Shown: piece after piece, positions 1 to 3,917 of the stretch | How the letters are laid out: each line of letters opens with the position of its first letter | How positions within the stretch are numbered: the first letter of the stretch is position 1 | Assembly (NCBI GenBank): GCA_030679805.1 | Contig: JAUXST010000126.1 | Location: 1 to 5,133 of the forward strand | Length of the DNA: 5,133 bases | Direction of reading: 5' to 3' | Origin: Reyranella sp. | GTDB lineage: Bacteria; Pseudomonadota; Alphaproteobacteria; Reyranellales; Reyranellaceae | Notes under the pieces: model-generated | Told to the model about the DNA's origin: nothing | Database searches by the model: none | What the model saw: only the letters and a program-made list of their open reading frames with translations | Program-made: the position numbers and the translations under genes

Positions 1-114
1 GTAAGGGCAAGGCCGCGGGACGGCCCCTCATCCTCCAGGGATCGTACCTGGCGGGCGCGCCGGGCGGGGCATGGCCAAAGGTTCAAGCGCCGGCATTGCT
101 TCCGGCACAGCTTC

Positions 115-174
115 CGCCGAACAACTTGTGACACCAAGAACGATAGCGGCGTTTGTGTCAGAAGTTGTTCGGCG
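115..174. repeat. 20-bp near-perfect inverted repeat (hairpin, 20-nt loop)
   Basis: The arms are 115-134 and 155-174, and 19 of 20 positions are complementary, the only mismatch being a G against a G-pairing position inside the arm. The core is CCGAACAACTT on the left and AAGTTGTTCGG on the right, separated by 20 nt. No T-run follows, so it is not a classical intrinsic terminator. It could be the 3' hairpin of a gene entering from the left, a transposon-end remnant, or a protein-binding site. The structure is directly visible; its role is unknown. Confidence 0.75.
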
Positions 175-1067
175 TTGTCCGCTCCACGCGGTTCTAGAGT
201 CCCCCGAAGACCGACGATCCCCTGAGGGGACGAGGAGGCCGGTGGTCACGCGGCTCGTCCGAAAAGGCCCAGGACGAGGGAGGGCTGGCCAGGGTTTCTC
301 CCGGCTTTTTGCGCCGATCCGCTGGAGTGACCTTCCAGGGACCGACTAGTTGTTGCGTCCCGCAACAGGTGCGGTCGGGTCGGCCGGGCATGTCCGCCGG
401 ACGGCCCGCGCACAGGACCCCCAACGTGACTCAACGTCTCGTGGAGCAAGTGCTTCGGACCGGACGACGCGCCAAGGGCTTTAGGCTGCGCGCGTATGAT
501 CGATTCGCGTCAGAATTTGCGACGGCCTCCCGGACGGCCGGATGAGGGAGGCCCACGACTATGTTCTTGGTCGGCAGGGACTGCGCCCCGCCCCGAGTGG
601 CTCCGCGATCGCGTCCGTGGACTTGGCCCCTTGCATCGCCCGCGTGGAGAGCGGGAACGCCACCCCTGTCACGACAAGGAGCCGTCCCGGGCAAGTGAGC
701 GGGCGGCTCGGCCTTTTGAGACAGGCCTCGTGCGACGATAGCGGATTTATAGGACGAAATCGGCAAAACCTGTAAATATCCTATCTCAATCCTGCCATGC
801 GAATTCCGCCGGGCTGCTGGCACTGCCAGCACAATCTCATTGTCGCCAAGGGGCGATAGAACAGCCAGCCATCTCAACTCCATGCATGTAGTCTAAGGCC
901 AGTCAGGTACGGCTCGCTACGGGCGCGATGCACAAGCTCGGGGATCAGCGGACGGAACGAAGGGGAGACAAAACTGTCCCACCGACAACGCGTCAGCGGA
1001 AAGTGGGACTGGGGGCGCAAAAAATAGCCGAACGAAATCAGCCACTTCGGAACGCTGAATGGATTAA
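175..1067. other. Long stretch without a convincing gene
   Basis: Open frames exist on both strands because the DNA is GC-rich, but none shows a good ribosome-binding site, coherent codon use or a protein pattern I recognise. The minus-strand frame over 431-883 translates to low-complexity Arg/Ala/Gly-rich text that looks non-coding. Small inverted repeats are scattered through it: 351-357 with 361-367 (TGTTGCG arms), 524-531 with 546-553 (GGCCTCCC arms), and 976-982 with 1003-1009 (GTCCCAC arms). An AT-richer patch lies at about 745-790, with ATAGGA and TCCTAT arms facing each other. I see no RNA gene apart from the tRNA-like fragment just to the right. The first 130 bases are open in one plus frame up to a TGA at 129-131, which could be the end of a gene outside the window, but this is weak. 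Confidence 0.55.
815..831. repeat. Perfect 17-bp palindrome (8-1-8)
   Basis: TGCTGGCA, one base, then TGCCAGCA form a perfect dyad. The right half together with its flank (GCACTGCCAGCA, 820-831) occurs again exactly at 1119-1130, close to the tRNA-like fragment. The short spacer is more like an operator or recombinase site than an RNA hairpin. No gene starts nearby to assign it to. Confidence 0.55.
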
Positions 1068-1094
1068 TGGTGCCCGAGACGGAATCGAACCGCC
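1068..1094 (-). pseudogene. tRNA 3'-end fragment (T arm, acceptor strand, CCA)
   Basis: Read on the minus strand this segment gives GGCGG, the T-loop TTCGATT, CCGTC, then TCGGGCA and CCA. The T-loop matches the invariant pattern TTCRANY, and the T-stem pairs over five positions with one G-U. From the T-loop to CCA the fragment is one base shorter than a regular tRNA, so the acceptor strand appears to carry a deletion. The sequence 5' of it (higher plus coordinates) does not fold into an anticodon arm or D arm, and no matching 5' acceptor strand is seen. I therefore call it a remnant rather than a working tRNA. Such 3' ends are the usual landing sites of tyrosine-recombinase elements and are left behind after integration or excision. 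The parent tRNA cannot be identified with certainty; the GGGCACCA end is compatible with a Phe-type or similar tRNA. Confidence 0.5.
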
Positions 1095-1152
1095 GCCCCA
1101 CGACATCTAGGCGTGCAAGCACTGCCAGCATCCAAAAAAGTTCCAACAAAAT

Positions 1153-1180
1153 TTGACAGGTTCAGCAGGTTAATGATAAG
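1153..1180 (+). promoter_or_regulatory. Possible sigma-70-type promoter
   Basis: A perfect -35 hexamer TTGACA (1153-1158) is followed after 16 bases by GATAAG (1175-1180), which matches four of six -10 positions. The -10 is the left arm of a small inverted repeat (GATAAG 1175-1180, CTTATC 1186-1191). It points at the gene remnant ending at 1385, but transcription would start near 1187, downstream of that frame's ATG at 1173, so the match is imperfect. It may be a chance occurrence in an AT-richer patch. Confidence 0.25.
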
Positions 1181-1385
1181 TAAAAGCTTATCTGGGTGGA
1201 TTTCATGCCCGCCCGCCCCCGAACTGCGCGGCGATCCGGTGGGTATCGGCGCCGCGCTGGCCCTCACCTTCGCGTGGGACCTCGAGGTGCCGGTGAAGCA
1301 CTTCTACGAGACCGACTACGACCTCTACCGCGACTTCACCGAGGAGTACTGGAACGAGAAAGACGAGTACGACGACGATTACTAG
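1173..1385 (+). pseudogene. Short remnant of an unrecognised gene (C-terminal ~59 codons)
   Basis: From about 1209 to the TAG at 1383-1385 the frame shows strong coding character: nearly every codon ends in G or C and the residues are coherent. A hydrophobic segment (VGIGAALALTFAW) is followed by a very acidic, tyrosine-rich tail ending EYDDDY. Upstream of about 1205 the same frame becomes AT-richer and loses this character. The only in-frame ATG nearby, at 1173, lacks a properly spaced ribosome-binding site, and a GTG at 1239 is an alternative. I read this as the 3' part of a larger gene cut off by a rearrangement, with the break near 1205, although a tiny intact protein of 49 to 70 residues cannot be excluded. 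I do not recognise the family. It lies between the tRNA-like fragment and a REP-like repeat, which supports the idea of a scar. Confidence 0.45.
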
Positions 1386-1419
1386 CGGTCGAAGTCCGAC
1401 AGTAGAGTCCCAGGGAATC

Positions 1420-1525
1420 TTGTCGTCCTGAGCGCAGCGAAGGACCTCACGCCAGCCCGGGGCTCGATATCGACGGTCAGTATCTGGCCGGTCGGCGAGG
1501 TCCTTCGCTGCGCTCAGGACGACAA
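1420..1525. repeat. REP-like element: perfect 29-bp inverted repeat
   Basis: Arms at 1420-1448 and 1497-1525 are exactly complementary over 29 bases with a 48-nt spacer. The arm core is TCCTGAGCGCAGCGAAGGA, which resembles the dispersed intergenic repeats of the 'CCTGAGCG-AGCGAAGGA' type known from many high-GC bacteria. The spacer holds a nested GCCAG/CTGGC pair (1451-1455, 1484-1488) and the palindrome TCGATATCGA (1464-1473). It starts 35 bases after the stop of the gene remnant. There is no T-run, so termination would have to be Rho-linked or absent. Such elements can stabilise mRNA 3' ends, bind proteins or be mobilised by REP-associated transposases; which applies here is not shown. Confidence 0.8.
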
Positions 1526-1526
1526 A

Positions 1527-1965
1527 GTTGGACGGCTCTCTGTTGGGGGCCTTCGACAATCAACTAAAAGGCGTCCGTGCCACCGGGACTCCCCCCGGCG
1601 TGCCCAAAATGCTCTTCAGAGAGCGCTACGCCTGGCATGGTCCTGACCATGACATCGACCACGAGAACGAGACCCAAACAGCAAACAATGCCGACGGCGA
1701 ACGTCGGCTCGGGCGACCGGTTTGTGACCCGAGTCCGGACAGGTTTCCGGACAGAACGCGTTACATTCAGGCGTCCACAAATAATGCGAGAAGGCCGTGC
1801 AAACACGGCATCCAACGGCCGCGCGGCCGTGAAAAACACCAAGGAGACTTGGCCGGGGAGTCGGGCAGGGAGTTTGCCCGCGTCGGTGCAGGACAGCGCC
1901 GGTTCCTACGCCGTGTTCGGGAGTGATCCCGCCCGTTTGACGGGGGGCGTTTGATTTTCATTTTT
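1527..1965. other. Gene-free stretch with several small palindromes
   Basis: Overlapping frames in both directions give no coherent protein, so I call no gene. Visible structure: CATGGTC/GACCATG around 1636-1651; GCCGACG/CGTCGGC at 1690-1696 and 1702-1708; two direct copies of TCCGGACAG at 1734-1742 and 1746-1754; a six-bp stem GCCGTG-CAAA-CACGGC at 1794-1809; and a perfect 16-bp palindrome ACGGCCGCGCGGCCGT at 1815-1830. An AAGGAG at 1841-1846 resembles a ribosome-binding site but no ATG follows. A GC-rich hairpin around 1930-1950 followed by T-rich sequence could be a weak terminator. The density of hairpins would fit an untranslated RNA, but I see no convincing promoter. Confidence 0.45.
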
Positions 1966-2026
1966 CCTCCCTCGCGAAGCGAGGGAGGTGCCCCGAAGGG
2001 GCCGAGGGGGCAGGCCAGGAAGCTGG
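1966..2026 (+). repeat. Row of GAA-capped hairpins (palindromic repeat-like)
   Basis: Three hairpins follow each other. The first has perfect 10-bp arms (1966-1975 and 1979-1988) capped by GAA, with the apex GCGAAGC, a heptamer known as an unusually stable DNA mini-hairpin. The second is GCCCC-GAA-GGGGC (1990-2002). The third is CCAG-GAAG-CTGG (2015-2026). The layout 'hairpin, GGTG-like joint, CCGAAGG hairpin, GAGGGGG' is like dispersed palindromic elements of alphaproteobacterial intergenic regions; that comparison is from memory. It sits directly before a terminator and the next gene, so it would be part of that gene's leader RNA if transcription comes from the left. Confidence 0.6.
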
Positions 2027-2054
2027 TCTCTCCTTCTGTCCCTGCACAACCACA

Positions 2055-2079
2055 GGCCGCCCCTCCGGGCGGCCTTTTT
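2055..2079 (+). terminator. Strong intrinsic terminator
   Basis: A perfect 8-bp GC stem, GGCCGCCC (2055-2062) with GGGCGGCC (2067-2074), has a four-base loop CTCC and is followed at once by five T residues (2075-2079). This is the classical plus-strand Rho-independent form. No gene lies just upstream for it to end, and the next gene's ribosome-binding site begins only eight bases after the T-run. It is therefore either the end of an unannotated small RNA or an attenuator for the gene at 2097. Confidence 0.85.
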
Positions 2080-2096
2080 CATGTCTGGAGACCTGA

Positions 2097-2819
2097 ATGA
2101 ACGAGCCGAACGAGCCGGGCGCCGAAAGCCCCGGCGCCGAGACCTATGTGCTGCCCGAAATCCATTTCACGCCCGACGGGCAGCACTCCGTCGAACCGAC
2201 GGACGAGGCTGCCCCACCCGCCATCATTCCGCCGGCACAAGTGTCCGCGCAAGTGCCGCAAGAGCCTCCCGCCGAAGAACCGCCCATCGTTCGCCACGAT
2301 CCCTTCGCCTGGATGCGCAATGCGCCGTGGATGAACCGCCGGCTGAGTCCGTCGGGCCGTGCGGCGTATCTGCTGCGGCGCGACCTCGAAGCCTTCCCGG
2401 TGATCGAAGGCCGTGATCCCAACCACGCCGACCTCGACGCCATCGTGAAGCGCACGGTCGACTACATCGTGCCCATCATCAAGCGAGAGCAGGCGACCGA
2501 TTTCGTCTACGAGGAGCTCGAGAAGCGCCGCGAAGAACGGATCGCCAAGACGCTGCAACAACCAGCGCGCAATCCACCCCCGAGCTTTTCCGTCGACGAT
2601 ACGCTTTCCACTGGACCGCCACCCGACCCTGCTTCGCCGAATGTGGAAATCGCGTCATCTGACGGCTGCGCCCAGATCATCGACGCTTGTCAAAGACAGT
2701 GCTGGATTCTCTTTGCGGACAAGGGTCTGGAAGCGCTTCCCGGCAGCGGCCGAGATTCTGTCGGACGGTATCGTCGATGTGTCCGCGAATGCGTTGCCCC
2801 AAGTGGTTGTAGTTACTAG
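2097..2819 (+). CDS. Unrecognised protein with proline-rich N-terminus and six-cysteine C-terminal module
   Basis: 240 residues; the ATG is chosen because GGAG (2087-2090) sits six bases ahead of it. Residues 1-66 are Pro/Glu/Ala-rich and probably disordered. Residues 67-152 are charged and mostly helical, with a Trp/Met patch (DPFAWMRNAPWMNRR) and a Glu/Arg-rich helix near 131-150. Residues 153-188 form a second proline-rich linker. Residues 189-240 form a small module with Cys at 191, 198, 202, 228, 232 and 238, including two C-x3-C pairs (198/202 and 228/232) around a segment with GLEALPGSG. No signal peptide or membrane segment is visible. By hand count about 85% of codons 66-150 end in G/C, against about 53% of codons 182-240, a change that suggests a different origin for the C-terminus. 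Cysteine-rich ends of this general shape occur on polymorphic-toxin-type proteins as far as I recall, but I cannot assign a family or activity. A structural or disulfide-stabilised domain is equally possible. Confidence 0.85.
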   Translation: MNEPNEPGAESPGAETYVLPEIHFTPDGQHSVEPTDEAAPPAIIPPAQVSAQVPQEPPAEEPPIVRHDPFAWMRNAPWMNRRLSPSGRAAYLLRRDLEAFPVIEGRDPNHADLDAIVKRTVDYIVPIIKREQATDFVYEELEKRREERIAKTLQQPARNPPPSFSVDDTLSTGPPPDPASPNVEIASSDGCAQIIDACQRQCWILFADKGLEALPGSGRDSVGRYRRCVRECVAPSGCSY

Positions 2820-2938
2820 GCGGACTCCCTGTACGGCCACTCAGATCCCACCGACGAGATCGGCGAGGGAAGTTGCAACTGAAGGTTGGTTCTGGCCGGA
2901 CGGTAAGCCGCTATCATTAACTTGAGGAGTCTGCAGAT

Positions 2939-3148
2939 ATGGAAAAAACTCTCGCGTCACGCGTCATCGAGAACATTCGCTCCATGGATGGCCAATTCAA
3001 CGCCTTATACGAGCTGATCGAAGAGATTGCGGACGAAACCGAGAAGAAGAGGGTTCGAAAGCACCTTGCCGAGGTGTCGGGAATCTTGCACGCGAACATA
3101 GAAATACCGATCTTCCGGCAGTATCCGGATCTGAACCCGGACAAGTGA
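2939..3148 (+). CDS. Small unrecognised helical protein, possible partner of the upstream gene
   Basis: 69 residues, started at the ATG that follows GAGGAG (2924-2929) by nine bases, a strong ribosome-binding site. The first ~50 residues look like two amphipathic helices rich in Glu, Lys and Arg (for example LYELIEEIADETEKKRVRKH). The end, PIFRQYPDLNPDK, looks like a conserved tail. There are no cysteines, membrane segments or signal peptide, so the product should be cytoplasmic. Third-position GC is about 70% by hand count, between the two halves of the upstream protein. It follows the cysteine-tailed gene by 119 bases on the same strand and may be cotranscribed. That position would fit an immunity protein, chaperone or regulator, but nothing in its sequence proves it. 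It faces the toxin gene on the other strand with 25 bases between the two stops. Confidence 0.8.
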   Translation: MEKTLASRVIENIRSMDGQFNALYELIEEIADETEKKRVRKHLAEVSGILHANIEIPIFRQYPDLNPDK

Positions 3149-3173
3149 AGTTCGTCAGGACTGGCAGGGCACC

Positions 3174-3485
3174 TCAACACTCGGTCTCATAGCCCGCCTC
3201 CCGCATGTGGCGGACCGCCAGGACGACGACGAGCCGGCCGTCGACGCGATAGCGCGCGACATAGCCGGCCGCGCCGAACGGGATAAAGAGCTGCCGATAG
3301 TCCGGCTGCTCGGGGTCGACCGGCCCCAGCCTGGGGAACCTGGCCAGTATCCGCATCCGGTCGCGGATCGTCCGCAGAGCGCGCGTCGCGGCCTCGGGAT
3401 TCTTCTCCGCCAGGAAGCGGTGCAGGCCTTCGAGGTTGGCGATCGCGTTCGGCGAATAGACTACCTGGGCCACTTCTGGGGCCAT
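3174..3485 (-). CDS. Type II toxin of the RelE/ParE superfamily
   Basis: 103 residues. The order of elements fits the RelE/ParE fold: a first strand (AQVVYSP), two long helices (about residues 14-50, ending in RILARFPRLG), then the strand-rich half with YRQLFIPF, GYVARYRVDG and the C-terminal strand LVVVLAVRHMREAGY. Members act in the cytoplasm either on DNA gyrase (ParE) or on ribosome-bound mRNA (RelE). Sequence alone does not decide, though the RVDGRLVVVLAVRH ending is common in ParE-type annotations. Its ATG overlaps the end of the antitoxin gene by 25 bases, so translation is probably coupled. There is no separate ribosome-binding site. A GTG at 3471-3473 would give MAQVVYSP, closer to the usual family start, and is a real alternative. 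The length is normal, and no frameshift or missing segment is seen. Confidence 0.88.
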   Translation of the reverse strand: MAPEVAQVVYSPNAIANLEGLHRFLAEKNPEAATRALRTIRDRMRILARFPRLGPVDPEQPDYRQLFIPFGAAGYVARYRVDGRLVVVLAVRHMREAGYETEC

Positions 3486-3778
3486 TTCGGCGCGCGCTTG
3501 GGCCGGTGCGTGCCGAGCGAGTCGATCCAGCCGTCGAGTTCGGCCTGCGTCGCGTGGCGCCCGGTCGCCGCGTAATCACGCCAGGCAACCACCGCCTCGT
3601 CACGGAACGATTGTCGGGCTTCCTCGCGCGTCAGGTATTCGCGCACCGCCTCGCGCATGAGGTAGTGCGACGACCGCTTGCGCGCGACCGCCAGGGAGGC
3701 GAGGCGCGAGCGCTCTTCGCCGTCGAGCTTTAGCGAGACCGGCGTGGCAGGGGCAACGGGGGAGCGTTTGGTAGCCAT
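3461..3778 (-). CDS. Ribbon-helix-helix (CopG/ParD-like) antitoxin
   Basis: 105 residues from the ATG at 3776-3778. The frame stays open further upstream (another ATG at 3860-3862), but I prefer this start because it puts the DNA-binding strand close to the N-terminus, as in the family. Residues 12-18 (TPVSLKL) form the ribbon, followed by helices at about 20-33 and 36-52 (SSHYLMREAVREYLTREEA), the usual RHH layout. Residues 60-90, with AATGRHATQAELDGWIDSLGT, match the toxin-wrapping tail seen in antitoxins paired with ParE-type toxins. The last 15 residues are basic, with KWP twice. It dimerises, represses its own operon and neutralises the toxin encoded next; these roles are inferred from the family. 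No good Shine-Dalgarno precedes the ATG. The inverted repeat at 3790-3808 is a likely operator. Confidence 0.85.
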   Translation of the reverse strand: MATKRSPVAPATPVSLKLDGEERSRLASLAVARKRSSHYLMREAVREYLTREEARQSFRDEAVVAWRDYAATGRHATQAELDGWIDSLGTHRPKRAPKWPQKWPR

Positions 3779-3789
3779 TGGTAGCGAAA

Positions 3790-3808
3790 GGTAATACCGA
3801 GGATTACC
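3790..3808 (-). promoter_or_regulatory. Candidate operator of the toxin-antitoxin operon
   Basis: GGTAAT (3790-3795) and ATTACC (3803-3808) form a six-bp inverted repeat with a seven-base spacer, 11 bases upstream of the antitoxin start codon. RHH antitoxins normally bind short inverted or direct repeats at this location. On the minus strand it overlaps a TATTAC that could act as a weak -10, with TTGAAC further upstream, but the spacing between them (20 bases) is long. Repeat seen; role inferred. Confidence 0.4.
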
Positions 3809-3845
3809 GCAAACAAGTTCAAATGATCCAGCGAGCTTCATCGCG

Positions 3846-3902
3846 TGAGTTATAGAAACCATTTCTATAACTCATAAAATGCTATATTATGAGCTATAGA
3901 AA
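3846..3902. promoter_or_regulatory. Three-box operator and promoter region of the fic-type gene
   Basis: The 13-mer TGAGTTATAGAAA occurs three times: forward at 3846-3858, inverted at 3862-3874 (perfect, three bases apart), and forward at 3890-3902 with one change (T to C). Boxes two and three extend to 16-bp arms (3862-3877 and 3887-3902, one mismatch) around nine bases. A TATATT (3883-3888) between them is the best -10 for the plus-strand gene at 3918; no good -35 is seen. Binding across these boxes would cover the promoter, consistent with autoregulation by the DNA-binding C-terminus of the Fic protein or another regulator. The arrangement lies in the gap shared with the divergent toxin-antitoxin operon. 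Confidence 0.6.
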
Positions 3903-3917
3903 GGCTGTCCATCGCTC

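Noticed and set aside
431..883. 150-codon open frame on the minus strand
   Set aside because: It has no ribosome-binding site ahead of its ATG, the translation is Arg/Ala/Gly-rich without domain pattern, and composition is uneven along its length. It also contains inverted repeats with no relation to codons. Long chance frames are common at this GC content.
874..1149. 91-codon open frame on the minus strand running through the tRNA-like fragment
   Set aside because: It reads across the tRNA T arm and acceptor end, its start has no ribosome-binding site, and codon use is not biased.
1420..1525. CRISPR-like repeat pair
   Set aside because: The two copies are inverted, not direct, and there are only two, so this is a REP-like hairpin unit and not an array.
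1420..1525. Insertion-sequence terminal repeats with internal gene
   Set aside because: Only 48 bases lie between the arms, so no transposase fits. A miniature non-autonomous element remains possible, but no target duplication is evident.
1528..1954. Overlapping plus-strand frames of 125 and 132 codons and a 92-codon minus-strand frame
   Set aside because: None has a start with a ribosome-binding site or coherent codon bias, and all cross several palindromes. I treat the stretch as non-coding.
2079..2561. 160-codon open frame on the minus strand opposite the cysteine-tailed gene
   Set aside because: It is the antisense shadow of a gene with strong G/C third positions and a good ribosome-binding site, and it runs into the terminator stem.
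3461..3862. Longer antitoxin starting at the ATG at 3860-3862 (133 residues)
   Set aside because: The extra 28 residues do not fit the ribbon-helix-helix family, run through the putative operator, and begin inside the box-two arm of the Fic operator.
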